Assembly (NCBI GenBank): GCA_963838495.1
Contig: CAWIRC010000001.1
Coordinates: 1,364,001 to 1,428,000, forward strand
Direction: 5' to 3'
DNA: 64,000 nucleotides
Source: JBEKIK01 sp963838495
Lineage (GTDB): Bacteria; Planctomycetota; Planctomycetia; Pirellulales; Thermoguttaceae
Shown in pieces: positions 21,396 through 30,433 of this stretch. Each line of letters opens with the position of its first letter. Within the stretch, counting starts at the first letter, position 1. Position numbers and translations under genes: made by a program. The notes beneath the pieces are model-generated. The model saw only the letters and a list, made by a program, of their open reading frames with translations, made no database searches and was not told the origin of the DNA.

Positions 21396-22006
21396 CCTTT
21401 TCTCTAGCCCAGGCGTTTACGCCTGGGTTGAGGGAACGCCAAACTATATCGCTTTTCCCAATAGGCCCCTTCAGGGGCAGGGAGATTTAAAAATGGGGCA
21501 CGCCTTCCATCAGTTGTATTATCATTTTGCCTGGTCAACACATTCGCGTGTTCCCTTAATCCATAGATCATATCGCGCTGATTTTTTGAAAATCCTGAAC
21601 GAGGAAATCAAAACACGCGGCGGCTGGCCGATTCGCCACAATGCAATGCCCGATCACGTTCATTTGTTGGTTCGTTTGCCGCCAACGGCAAAGATCAGTG
21701 ATTTCATCGGCCAGGTTAAAGGCGCGACATCGCATCGGGTGAACGAGGAAATCAAACCGAAATTCAGATTGCAGTGGCAGGATGGATACGGCATATTGAC
21801 ATTACGAAAAGATGAATTGGAAAAGGTTTCGCAATATATAGACAATCAAGAGATGCATCATAGCACGGGAAAATTGTCGGAATTGTTGGAAATGACGGAA
21901 TGTGATAAGGAAGAAGCGCCCCCTGAAGGGGGCTGATGGGAAAAAGAAATAAATGGTTTGTTGGATTCCGAGCCCCAGGCGTGAAACGCCTGGGCTAGAG
22001 AAAAGG
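21396..22006. mobile_element. REP-associated Y1 transposase element with nested palindromes
   Basis: Ends are mirrored: CCTTTTCTCTAGCCCAGGCG at the left and its reverse complement at the right. Each end forms a hairpin (GCCCAGGCGT...ACGCCTGGG). Inside these sit a second mirrored pair, GCCCCTTCAGGGGC at 21465 and GCCCCCTGAAGGGGGC at 21917, which bracket the transposase gene. The copy at 34681-34878 has the same ends and inner hairpins but no gene. A third, solo right end is at 22030-22065. Confidence 0.8.
21493..21936 (+). CDS. Y1 (IS200-like, REP-associated) transposase
   Basis: 147 residues. The HUH signature is MPDHVHLLVRLPP (His-x-His), and the catalytic Tyr is probably in VSQYIDNQE. The N-terminus is HAFHQLYYHFAWSTHSR and the centre WPIRHNAMPDH, typical of the RAYT/TnpA_REP clade. 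These enzymes nick single-stranded DNA at palindromes and are held to move REP elements. The last residues EEAPPEGG and the stop codon lie inside the right inner palindrome, so gene and hairpin overlap. Starts at ATG 21493, 117 bp after the galE stop. Confidence 0.9.
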   Translation: MGHAFHQLYYHFAWSTHSRVPLIHRSYRADFLKILNEEIKTRGGWPIRHNAMPDHVHLLVRLPPTAKISDFIGQVKGATSHRVNEEIKPKFRLQWQDGYGILTLRKDELEKVSQYIDNQEMHHSTGKLSELLEMTECDKEEAPPEGG

Positions 22007-22029
22007 AACGATGGATAATTATTTCCCAT

Positions 22030-22065
22030 CCGCAGGCATAAAACGCCTAGGCTAGAGAAAAGAGA
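22030..22065. repeat. Solo right-end copy of the REP element
   Basis: CGCAGGCATAAAACGCCTAGG followed by CTAGAGAAAAGAG repeats the right end of the transposase element 24 bp further on. No left end or gene accompanies it. Confidence 0.7.
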
Positions 22066-22087
22066 CTGAAATTCATCGTTTCCGCAT

Positions 22088-24181
22088 CTACCACAAATCC
22101 TTCATCCGCCGGCGGATGGCGGGGCTGGTTAGACGCGATTGTATTTCAGGCGTATCCGCGTCTTCGCCCTCCAATTCGTCCGTTACACACTGTTGAAAAC
22201 ACGATAGAATCGCCTCGGGCAAAAACCGCGTCCGCTGGGCGTAGCCGTGCTGGTCGCCCATGCGGTAACTGTGGTAATATCGCAGCGGATAGCAGATGTA
22301 GAGCCAGTTTTTCGCCCGGGTAAGGGCCACGTAAAACAGGCGCCGCTCCTCCTCGATCTCTTCCGCGTCCTTGGTGGCCATGTCCGAGGGGATGCAGCCG
22401 TCGGCGGCGTGAATCACGTAAACCGCCTCCCATTCCAGCCCCTTGGCCGAGTGTATGGTGCTTAAGACCAGGTAATCGTCGTCCAAAGTGGGCGGGCCGG
22501 CAAGGTCCTGGGTCGAGGAGGGCGGATCGAGCGCCAGTTGCAAAAGCATCCGCCGCCGGTTTTTATAGCGCGATGCGATTAGCTCCAATTGTTCCAGGTC
22601 GCGAAGCCGCGGTTGAGCGTTGTCGTAATGGATTTCCAAAAGCGGCGCATAGAATTCGCGCACCCGATTGATTTGGCCGGGCAGATCCTCGCTCGGTTTC
22701 ACAAGGCCCTCAAGCAATCCGACCATGCGGGGCCAAATCTCAGCGGCGGCGGCCGGCGGCTTCCAATCGGCCCAAACCCGAAAGTTACCGCCCGACGCCC
22801 GCAGCATCTCCATCAGATGCCGCGCCTTCCCCGGCCCCACGCCCGGCAACAGCGGCAGCACCCGCCCGCCGGCCACTATGTCGCGGGGATTCTCGGCCAA
22901 TCGCAGGAAGGCCAGCAGGTCTTTCACGTGTGCGGTTTCCATGAATTTCAGCCCGCCGAATTTTTGGAAGGGAATGTCGCGCCTGGCCAGTTCCGCCTCC
23001 AGCAACATGCTGTGGTGCGACGCCCGGAACAACACCGCCTGGCGGCGCAGATCGATGCCGGACTCGCGATGCTCGAGCACCTGCCGGATGATATATTCGG
23101 CCTGGTCGGCTTCGTCCTCGCAGTTGACCAGCCTGGGCGGCTCGCCCGCGCTGCGATCGGACCATAAGTTTTTGGCATATCGCTCCCGGGCCAGGCCGAT
23201 TACGTGATTCGTGGCCTTCAAGATCGGCTGCGTGCTGCGGTAGTTTTGTTCGAGCGTGATAATTGTTGTTCCCTTATAGTTTTTGGGAAAATCGAGAATG
23301 TTGCGGACCGTGGCCGCGCGAAAGGCGTAGATCGATTGCGCGTCGTCGCCCACCACGGTTAGGCCCTTGCCTTCCGGCGAAAGCAGGTACAGGATGTCGG
23401 CTTGCAGGGCGTTGGTGTCTTGATATTCGTCGACCAGCACGCAATCGAACATTTTGCGTATGGACGCGCCGGTATGACGATCGGCCAGCAGATCGCGCCA
23501 ATAAAGCAAGAGATCGTCGTAATCCAGGATTCCGCCCGCCTCCTTGCGATCGACGTACGCCTGGAAGAGCCGTTTTAATTCCTCTTCCCATTGTTTGCAC
23601 CAGGGGAAGGCGGATGTTAAGACGTGTTCCAACTTTTGTTCCGCATTTACCAAGCGGCTGTAAATGGCCATGCACGTGCCTTTTTTGGGGAACCGCTTGT
23701 CGGTTTTGACCAGGCCAAGTTCGGTGCGGACGACGTTCATCAAATCTTCCGAGTCGGTGCGGTCGTGAACGCTAAACTCCGGCGGCAGGCCGATGGATTT
23801 TCCGTAACGCCTAAGCAAGCGCGTGGCAATGGCGTGGAACGTCCCTCCCCAGACGCGGGTAATCCTGATGCGGGGAGAATTTGCGTCAGAACCGTCCGGA
23901 ACTGCGGAGGACTTGGGCGAAGTATGGCCCAGTTGTCTCAAAAGCGTATCCGCGCGGCGGAGCATCTCGGCGGCCGCCCGCCGGGTAAAGGTCAGAAGCA
24001 AAATTCTCCCCGGATCGGTCCCGTTGGCAATCAGCCAGGCCACGCGATGCACCAGCGTGGCGGTTTTGCCGGTGCCCGCCCCGGCCACGATCAAAAGCGG
24101 CCTGTCGCCGTGCTCCGCGGCTTCGCGCTGCCTTGGATTCAAGTGGGCGAGCAATTTTTCGATCGTGGTCGTTTGTGTCAT
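22088..24181 (-). CDS. UvrD/PcrA-type ATP-dependent DNA helicase
   Basis: About 697 residues, superfamily 1A, 3'-5'. Q-motif LNPRQREAA; motif I VAGAGTGKTATLVHR; Ia LLLTFTRRAAAEM; II VLVDEYQDTN; III VVGDDAQSIYAFRAA; IV EQNYRSTQPI; V LSTIHSAKGLEWEAVYV; VI EERRLFYVALTRAK. Acts in repair or plasmid-like replication. The C-terminus is shorter than in UvrD proper. I start at ATG 24181 with GGGGA six bases upstream; an in-frame TTG lies 12 bases before it. Downstream is the transposase element. Confidence 0.93.
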   Translation of the reverse strand: MTQTTTIEKLLAHLNPRQREAAEHGDRPLLIVAGAGTGKTATLVHRVAWLIANGTDPGRILLLTFTRRAAAEMLRRADTLLRQLGHTSPKSSAVPDGSDANSPRIRITRVWGGTFHAIATRLLRRYGKSIGLPPEFSVHDRTDSEDLMNVVRTELGLVKTDKRFPKKGTCMAIYSRLVNAEQKLEHVLTSAFPWCKQWEEELKRLFQAYVDRKEAGGILDYDDLLLYWRDLLADRHTGASIRKMFDCVLVDEYQDTNALQADILYLLSPEGKGLTVVGDDAQSIYAFRAATVRNILDFPKNYKGTTIITLEQNYRSTQPILKATNHVIGLARERYAKNLWSDRSAGEPPRLVNCEDEADQAEYIIRQVLEHRESGIDLRRQAVLFRASHHSMLLEAELARRDIPFQKFGGLKFMETAHVKDLLAFLRLAENPRDIVAGGRVLPLLPGVGPGKARHLMEMLRASGGNFRVWADWKPPAAAAEIWPRMVGLLEGLVKPSEDLPGQINRVREFYAPLLEIHYDNAQPRLRDLEQLELIASRYKNRRRMLLQLALDPPSSTQDLAGPPTLDDDYLVLSTIHSAKGLEWEAVYVIHAADGCIPSDMATKDAEEIEEERRLFYVALTRAKNWLYICYPLRYYHSYRMGDQHGYAQRTRFLPEAILSCFQQCVTDELEGEDADTPEIQSRLTSPAIRRRMKDLW

Positions 24182-24218
24182 TAATTTCCCCAATACCCCA
24201 ATAAATAATTCGCAATTA

Positions 24219-24247
24219 TTTAGCCCCCGGTGAACACACCGGGGGTT
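24219..24247. repeat. CCCCCGGTG-family palindrome
   Basis: TTAGCCCCCGGTG and CACCGGGGGTT arms. Sits in the gap between the divergent helicase and YceH-like genes. Confidence 0.8.
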
Positions 24248-24410
24248 CGCGTTAATCCATCCCGCCGGTTATTACATTATCACATTATCCCGGTTTTTAA
24301 AATATGGGAACAGGTTCTAAATACCTTACCCGGATTGTAATAACTGATTTAATATGATAAATAATGTGGAGTTCAATCTCGTGCTAACAAATCATATTGG
24401 AGCCATCGCC

Positions 24411-25196
24411 GTGTCCGACGCACCCGACTCTACTCAAACCCAATCAACTCAAACAAGTCCGCGCTGGCAGCCGCTTAGCGCCATCGACCGCCGCGTGCTG
24501 GGCGTTCTGGCCGAAAAGGCCAAAACCACGCCCGACATCTATCCCATGTCGCTTAACGCCATCTCAACCGGCTGCAATCAGAAAAGCAACCGCGATCCGG
24601 TCATGCAACTCGAACCGGCCGACGTGCAAGAATCGCTCGACCGCCTCCGCGATCTCGGCGCGGTCGGCATTATCGAGGGCTACGGCCGGGTGGCAAAATA
24701 CCGCCATTACCTTTACGAATGGCTGGGCGTGGAAAAGGTCGAACTCTCGATTATGACCGAACTCTTGCTCCGCGGCGATCAGACCGTGGGTGAGTTGCGC
24801 GGCCGGGCCTCGCGCATGGATCCCATCCCGGACCTGGCAACGCTTAAGTCGATTCTCGACGCGCTGAAGTCCAAAGGTTTGATCATCTTTCTCACGCCCG
24901 AAGGACGCGGCCAGGCGGTATCGCACGCGCTGTACAAGCCCCGGGAACTCGAAGCCTTGAAAATAAAATATTCCGGCGCAACTCAGCCCAAGGCCGCCTT
25001 TCGCGACGAATATGCCGACGATGCCTCCGGCCCGCCACCGTCCGCAACTCCCGCAGCAACGCCGGCCATACAGCGAGATATCGATTCACTGCGCACCGAA
25101 ATAGCCCAAATCCGCGCTGATTTGGAATCGATCGCCTCGGACCAACGCCGCCTGGCCGATGAACTGAGAAACCTGAAAGAATCGCTGGGCGGATAA
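24411..25196 (+). CDS. YceH-like DUF480 protein
   Basis: About 261 residues. The core is LSAIDRRVLGVLAEKAKTTPD, then PMSLNAISTGCNQKSNRDPV and VELSIMTELLLRGDQTVGELRGRASRM, the two winged-helix halves of the DUF480/UPF0502 family. A Pro/Ala-rich linker and a C-terminal coiled coil follow (DSLRTEIAQIRADLESIASD). Function unknown; winged helices suggest DNA or RNA contact. I prefer the GTG at 24411 (GGAG eight bases upstream) over the ATG at 24354, which has no ribosome site. Confidence 0.85.
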   Translation: MSDAPDSTQTQSTQTSPRWQPLSAIDRRVLGVLAEKAKTTPDIYPMSLNAISTGCNQKSNRDPVMQLEPADVQESLDRLRDLGAVGIIEGYGRVAKYRHYLYEWLGVEKVELSIMTELLLRGDQTVGELRGRASRMDPIPDLATLKSILDALKSKGLIIFLTPEGRGQAVSHALYKPRELEALKIKYSGATQPKAAFRDEYADDASGPPPSATPAATPAIQRDIDSLRTEIAQIRADLESIASDQRRLADELRNLKESLGG

Positions 25197-25237
25197 ATGA
25201 TATAAACCTTTTTGAAATATTCACGCGGAGGTTGAAA

Positions 25238-26278
25238 ATGTCGCATTCAAAGTTTAGCCCCGGTGTTTGCTCCGGGAGACTGGTCTTCCTGTTTTTTTCC
25301 CAGGCGATCATACTACTGCCTGTTCCCTCCCACGCCCAGGAAGGCGACGTGCGCCGGGTTCATGATCCTCATATCATTAAGGAAGGCAGTTTCTACTATA
25401 TCTTTTGCACCGGGCCTGGAATCCCCATCCGCCGCTCGGCCGACTTGTACAATTGGAAAATCGTGGGCCGTGTCTTTGATAAACTTCCAACATGGGCCAA
25501 GGAAGAAATTCCAGGCGCCGTGTTCCCTTGGGCCCCCGATATCCTGTTTTTTAACGGGAAATATCACCTTTATTACTCCATATCCACCTTCGGCAGCAAC
25601 CGTTCCTGCATCGGACTGGCCACCAATATTACCCTTGATCCGCAAGGCAAAGAATACAAATGGGTGGATCAGGGAAAGGTAATCGAATCCTTTGACACCG
25701 ACGACTTCAACTGCATCGACGCCAATCCGGTCATGGACCAGCAGAAAAACGTGTGGCTGTGCTTCGGTTCGTTCTGGGGCGGCATTAAGATGCGCCGTCT
25801 GGAATTTAACACCGGCAAGCTCTCAACCGACGATACAAAATTATATTCTTTGGCCGCCCGTCCCAAACCCGATCCCAGGCCGATAGAAGGGGCCTATATT
25901 TTCCGCCGGGGCGATTTTTACTATCTTTTCGCATCCTTCGATTTTTGCTGCCGGGGCGTGAAGAGCGACTACAATATCAGGGTGGGACGCGCCAAACAAA
26001 TCACCGGCCCGTACCTGGATCGCGACGGCAAGCCCATGCTCGAAGGCGGCGGCACCCTGATCCTGGAAACCGCCGGCCGCTTTATCGGCCCCGGCCATAA
26101 TTCGATCCTCCACGACGGCGACAAGGATTATCTTGTCTACCACTTCTACGACGGCGAAAACCGCGGAATCGCCACGCTCCAAATCCGGCCCTTGACCTGG
26201 AACGAAGACTCCTGGCCGGCAGCCGGCGATCCGATAACCGGCCCTCAAATCCAACCAGATGCAAAAACATCTAGCTAA
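25238..26278 (+). CDS. GH43 endo-arabinanase-like secreted hydrolase
   Basis: About 346 residues, one five-bladed propeller. VHDPHIIKEG holds the general-base Asp, FNCIDANPVMD the pKa-tuning Asp and RPIEGAYIFRRGDFYYLF the general-acid Glu. GHNSILHDGDKDYLVYHFYDG matches the arabinan endo-1,5-alpha-L-arabinosidase branch. A signal peptide ends near SHAQEG. GGAGG lies six bases before the ATG at 25238. Residues 6-13 (FSPGVCSG) are encoded by TTTAGCCCCGGTGTTTGCTCCGGG, which resembles the CCCCCGGTG palindromes. The stop overlaps the start of the DUF1559 gene by 20 bp. Confidence 0.92.
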   Translation: MSHSKFSPGVCSGRLVFLFFSQAIILLPVPSHAQEGDVRRVHDPHIIKEGSFYYIFCTGPGIPIRRSADLYNWKIVGRVFDKLPTWAKEEIPGAVFPWAPDILFFNGKYHLYYSISTFGSNRSCIGLATNITLDPQGKEYKWVDQGKVIESFDTDDFNCIDANPVMDQQKNVWLCFGSFWGGIKMRRLEFNTGKLSTDDTKLYSLAARPKPDPRPIEGAYIFRRGDFYYLFASFDFCCRGVKSDYNIRVGRAKQITGPYLDRDGKPMLEGGGTLILETAGRFIGPGHNSILHDGDKDYLVYHFYDGENRGIATLQIRPLTWNEDSWPAAGDPITGPQIQPDAKTSS

Positions 26279-27253
26279 ATTCATATCCGGCGGTTTTACC
26301 ATCGTGGAATTGCTGGTGGTGATCGCGATCATCGGCATTCTGGTGGGTTTGCTTGTGCCAGCCATCCAGTCTGCCAGGGCATCGGCGCACAGCCTGCAAT
26401 GCAAAAACAACCTGTATCAGGTGGGCGTGGCATGCCATCACTATGAAAACACGTATAAATGCTTGCCGTCGTTGGGAAAATATGCGCCCGTCGGAGGCAC
26501 GTCCTGGTCGGTCCACTGCCGGCTGTTGCCGTTTCTCGAAGAAATAGGCCTGTACAAAAACATCGATTTCAAGATCACCTACGACCAACAGCCGCAAATA
26601 ACCCAGCAGCGGGTCGGCACTTATCTGTGTCCGGACGAAATGAACGACAGGCCGTATTTTGAAAATAACGTCAGGCTGCTTTATCCAATAAGTTATGCAT
26701 TTTGTTACGGAACCTGGATGGTCTACGATCCCACGACCGGCAAAGGCGGCGACGGGCCGGTGGCGGTAAATGCAACCCTAAAACCGCATCAAATCCGCGA
26801 CGGAACCAGCAATACCGTGTTTGTCGCCGAGGTGAAGGCCTGGACGGCGTACTATCGCGACGGCGGCTCGCCCGACGCCTTGGATACTCCGCCGCCAGGT
26901 TCGGTCGAGGAATTGACCGCCTACTGCACTGGTGGAACGCTTAAGGCCGACCCTTCGCTGGGGCACACCGAGTGGGTCGATGGCGAGTATATCACACCGG
27001 CTTCACCACCGTTTTCCAACCCAATACCAAAGTAATGTTTCAGAATTACGACATCGACTTCGTCTCCAGCCGGGAAGGCCAATCGGCCACAAAACGGACC
27101 TTCGCGGCCATGACCTCGCGGAGTTATCACCGCGGACACGTAAATATCCTGCTCCTTGACGGGGCCGTGCGGGACGTCACCAATGAAATCGACCTGGCCG
27201 TATGGCGGGCCCTAGGTACCCGCTCCAGCGGCGATTTCGTCGGGACATACTGA
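26259..27253 (+). CDS. DUF1559 prepilin-like protein, frameshifted
   Basis: Planctomycete-type protein. The N-terminal cleavage and methylation motif is GGFTIVELLVVIAIIGILVGLLVPAIQSARASA. The DUF1559 body follows (QCKNNLYQVGVACHHYENTY...RDGTSNTVFVAEVK). The C-terminal signature GHVNILLLDGAVRDVTNEID is in another frame. At 26981-26986 one base appears to be missing from VDG-RVYHTGFTT. With this correction the protein is 331 residues. Presumably an inner-membrane or pseudopilin-like surface protein; its role is unknown. It shares an operon with the GH43 gene. Confidence 0.9.
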
Positions 27254-28285
27254 CTAGGATCGCTTGCTTTTCCCGGGTGCAAAAAACGACCGCGGCAGGC
27301 GCCGATCTATAAGGGCGAGAATTATCGAGACGCACCAACATAGTATAAAATAAATCACCCAGACTAGACCGTTGGTCCCGAATTTCGCATACACAAAACG
27401 GATCGCAACGCCGTGAATCAGAAAAAACGGGAAGGCAGCGTAGCCTAAGAGTCGGAAATTCCTTAATCCAGCCGACCGGCTTAGTGCAACAAACAGCAAA
27501 ATGGCCGCGGCGGCAATCAGCAAACTAATCATCAATCCGGCCCAGGGCAAGGCGGAAACGGTGCCCGGAATGGTTAAATATTTGCCGCTTTGCAACAGGC
27601 AAAAACTCGCGGCAGTATAGACCGCCAGAAAAACAATACAATTTGACAGCCGAGCACGTTGGCTAAAGACCATGCCCAAATAAACGCCCAAGACAACCTC
27701 CGGCAGCCGAAATATGGGCGACCAGTTTACGCAGATTTCCTCAGCCTTATCTGGAAAATAAGCGCAAACCGGCATTGTCAGGGCAAATGATATTAAAAAT
27801 GCCGCAACCAGCACGAGCACCGGCTGAATCCGCAAAAACACCCCTTCCACAAGCGGCAGCAGCAGATAAACCTGCAGAATAAAGGGCACAAACCACATTA
27901 CCACCGAAAGGTAACGATAGCCGAAGTATTGGCTTAGGCCCAATGAACTGAGGATTAACTCGCCCAGGTTATAAGGCCGTCCAAGGCCCGAGGGATAGAC
28001 ATAGCTTGCCGCAAAAATCAATAAATTAACCACTAAAAAAATCGGAAATAAGGCCAAAAGTCTATTGAAAAAGTATTGGAAATACGAGCGCGAATCGGTT
28101 ACGTGCGTTCGGGAGAAACACAGATACGCCACGCCCGCCAGGATAATAAAAAAACCAACAGCAAAATGGCCGTACAGTGAGAGCGGGTAATCCGTGCTTT
28201 TGCCTACGTGAAAATAGAAAATCGCCGTCACGGCCAGCGCTCGGCCCAGATCGGCGATTGGTGAAAGCGTGCTTTTCGATAACAT
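27254..28285 (-). CDS. Acyltransferase-3 family membrane protein
   Basis: About 343 residues with roughly ten membrane spans. It has the N-terminal ADLGRALAVTAIFYFHVG (conserved Arg and His) and the later LSVVMWFVPFILQVYLLLPL. These enzymes O-acylate exported sugars, lipid or peptidoglycan. Its stop codon abuts the DUF1559 stop with no bases between. ATG at 28285 is preferred; the in-frame TTG at 28294 is an alternative. No acceptor is evident from neighbours. Confidence 0.85.
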   Translation of the reverse strand: MLSKSTLSPIADLGRALAVTAIFYFHVGKSTDYPLSLYGHFAVGFFIILAGVAYLCFSRTHVTDSRSYFQYFFNRLLALFPIFLVVNLLIFAASYVYPSGLGRPYNLGELILSSLGLSQYFGYRYLSVVMWFVPFILQVYLLLPLVEGVFLRIQPVLVLVAAFLISFALTMPVCAYFPDKAEEICVNWSPIFRLPEVVLGVYLGMVFSQRARLSNCIVFLAVYTAASFCLLQSGKYLTIPGTVSALPWAGLMISLLIAAAAILLFVALSRSAGLRNFRLLGYAAFPFFLIHGVAIRFVYAKFGTNGLVWVIYFILCWCVSIILALIDRRLPRSFFAPGKSKRS

Positions 28286-28286
28286 C

Positions 28287-28343
28287 CTTGACAATCCCTA
28301 ATCCTAAATCCCTAATCTCTAATCTCTGATCTCTAATCTCTCT
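28287..28343. repeat. Tandem CTAATCTCTAATCTCTGATC repeat
   Basis: Imperfect heptamer/octamer repeats of the type CTAATC(C/T)C... in the gap between two minus-strand genes. Confidence 0.7.
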
Positions 28344-28344
28344 T

Positions 28345-29178
28345 TCATTCCACCGTCTTGTCCAAGGGCATACCCAAGCTCTTATACAATCCTTTTCTGG
28401 CGGCTTTATCTTTATCCAGTATTTCACGGGCGTATTTTGCCACTTGCTCGGCGACTGCTCGAGGGACGACGACCAGGCCGTCTTTATCGCCCACGACAAC
28501 GTCGCCCGGGCAAACCAATACGCCGCCAATAGAAACTGGCCGATTGACGGATTCCAGTTCATTTCGGCCGGGACGAATGCCGCGGCCCTTGTGCTGCAGG
28601 TATAAAGGGACCTTTTCAATAGCTATTTCGTCGGTATCTCTTGCCCCGGCGTCGGTGACCACGCCGACCGCGCCCAGTTTGTGCCAGGCCAATATGTTAT
28701 TCGATCCGATGGAGCCGATGTCCTTTTCCTCGACGTCGTCGATGACCACGGCCGTGCCGGGTTTTATAAGTTTTGTGAAGGCTTCGTGGGAATATTGCGA
28801 GTAAGAATTGCCTTCCCAATTTTTAAAATCTTCTCCCGCGGCGGGCCGGTCAGGTCGTTGGGTCGGCACATAGCGGGCCGTCACCGCAATACCCCTGAAT
28901 TGATGCGATAAATCTTTTGGATCGATCCAATCGGCATGGATCGCCGGATCGACCAGGCCCGTACAGGGCAGACCGACCATATCCATCCCGTCCGTGACAT
29001 CGGCCACGCGCAGCCCTTCGAAAAGTTTTAGAATTCGGGCGTTATCCTCATCGGAATAAACTTTTGTTTGAATGTAATTCGCGCCCTTTTGAAGATCTGT
29101 TTTGTCCGGTTCTTGAGAGAAAACCTGAGACGTCATACCGGCAAAAATACACAGAAATAAGCTTGAGAGATATTTCAT
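28345..29178 (-). CDS. Secreted RraA-family protein
   Basis: 277 residues. A signal peptide (MKYLSSLFLCIFAGMTSQVFSQ) precedes an RraA/HMG-aldolase fold: LRVADVTDGMDMVGLP, GIAVTARYVP, DIGSIGSNNILAWHKLGAVGVVTDAGARDTDEI, and GVLVCPGDVVVGDKDGLVVVP. The Gly-Asp block and Arg-Asp pair for Mg2+ and 2-keto acid are kept. Most relatives are cytosolic; planctomycetes also have this exported kind, with unknown substrate. AGGAG precedes the ATG closely. Confidence 0.87.
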   Translation of the reverse strand: MKYLSSLFLCIFAGMTSQVFSQEPDKTDLQKGANYIQTKVYSDEDNARILKLFEGLRVADVTDGMDMVGLPCTGLVDPAIHADWIDPKDLSHQFRGIAVTARYVPTQRPDRPAAGEDFKNWEGNSYSQYSHEAFTKLIKPGTAVVIDDVEEKDIGSIGSNNILAWHKLGAVGVVTDAGARDTDEIAIEKVPLYLQHKGRGIRPGRNELESVNRPVSIGGVLVCPGDVVVGDKDGLVVVPRAVAEQVAKYAREILDKDKAARKGLYKSLGMPLDKTVE

Positions 29179-29481
29179 GTCATTTCTCCTAAAAATGAAA
29201 TCAAGTCTATGGCCGTTTTCAGGTTCAAATATGGTAACTTTGCTTGGGAGGACAGCAATATAACGAGTTGTGGATTGTGTAACAAGAAGCTGCTGACATC
29301 GAAGGCAATAAAACGGTAATGAGCAAATTATGATGCTAACGAGGGGGTATTCAATGTCATAATATAAGAATTAGAAAATTAGCATAACAACAGCTTTAAT
29401 TTCTATTTGAAATGGTTATAATATAATGTAGCGTGTGGTTCCATGTCCCCTCGAACATTTCTTCTCTAAGGAGGGCGGACC
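29179..29481. other. AT-rich intergenic region, probable promoter
   Basis: Gap between divergent genes. AT-rich, with TATAATATAAT at 29417-29427 about 60 bp before the cytidylate-kinase-like ATG; no clear -35. I see no repeat or small gene. Confidence 0.4.
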
Positions 29482-30213
29482 ATGAAAGAGCAAACTCGTG
29501 AACATCCGAAAATCCTTGCCGCCGCGGAAAGGCAGATGCAAGCCTGGTCAAAAAGCGCGGAAATCGCCGACCGCAGCATTACTCGAACATTCCACCAGGC
29601 GCATACCCCCGAAAAAAAGTGCTTTTTGACCATTTCCCGGGAAGCCGGCGCGGGCGGGAGCGAAATCGCCGCCATCGTCGGCAAACGCCTGGGCTGGGAA
29701 GTCCTCGACAAAAACCTCATGGACCGCGTGGCCGAACGTTTTAAAAACGACCGATCAATGCTCGACCTGGTCGATGAAACACGCAGCAATTGGGTCTACG
29801 ACGTGCTTGGCACCTGGATGGACAGCAAAGTCATACCCCACGAGACTTACGTTTCGCAGTTAAGCCGCATCATCCTGGCCCTTGCCCATAAATCGAACAT
29901 TATTTTCGTGGGCCGGGGCGCCAGATTTCTTTTGCCGCGGGAAAAAGTCCTGGCCGTACGGCTGGTTGCGTCGGAGGGATTCCGCATAAAAAGGCTCATG
30001 CAAGTCTTCAATTTTTCAGAACACGATGCCCGCCGATACATGCACGAGGCCGATAAAGGCCGTCGCGAGTTTGTGCACAGGTTTTTCCACCACGACATCA
30101 CCGACCCCCATATTTACGATCTCGTGATCAACACCGAAAGCGTGGGGATCGAAGGAGCGGCCGAGGATATAGTCGCGGCGATTTGTGTTTCGCAACCGGC
30201 GGCAAAACTCTAA
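29482..30213 (+). CDS. Cytidylate-kinase-like protein
   Basis: 243 residues of the Cytidylate_kin2 family (PF13189-like). LTISREAGAGGSEIAAIVGKRLGWEVLDKNLM is its degenerate P-loop region; IIFVGRGARFLL and VRLVASEGFRIKRLMQVFNFSEHDARRYMHEADKGRREFVHRFFHHDITDPHIYDLVINTE follow. Activity on CMP is not proven for this family. The start follows TAAGGAGGGCGGACC. Confidence 0.85.
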   Translation: MKEQTREHPKILAAAERQMQAWSKSAEIADRSITRTFHQAHTPEKKCFLTISREAGAGGSEIAAIVGKRLGWEVLDKNLMDRVAERFKNDRSMLDLVDETRSNWVYDVLGTWMDSKVIPHETYVSQLSRIILALAHKSNIIFVGRGARFLLPREKVLAVRLVASEGFRIKRLMQVFNFSEHDARRYMHEADKGRREFVHRFFHHDITDPHIYDLVINTESVGIEGAAEDIVAAICVSQPAAKL

Positions 30214-30246
30214 AAACCATCCGTCATCGATTATCTCCCACCCGAT

Positions 30247-30300
30247 CGCGGTAAAAAACCGCGCCCCGTAGTCGAACCATCTCCGGGGTTTTTTCTCTTT
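30247..30300 (+). terminator. Possible transcription terminator after the kinase-like gene
   Basis: CGCGGT...ACCGCG hairpin (30247-30263), then CCCCG...CGGGG with a 15-base loop (30264-30288), followed by TTTTTTCTCTTTT. Stems are short, so support is moderate. Confidence 0.45.
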
Positions 30301-30433
30301 TAATAAACCGCTGTAATAAAACGTCTTAGAACCAACCACCATTGCCCCCCTTGGCGGTCGAAATAGAAGCCCGGTATATTACTATGTTTCTACCCGGTAG
30401 TTTTTACTGTTCCTCTTTATCCTCGAACAAAAT

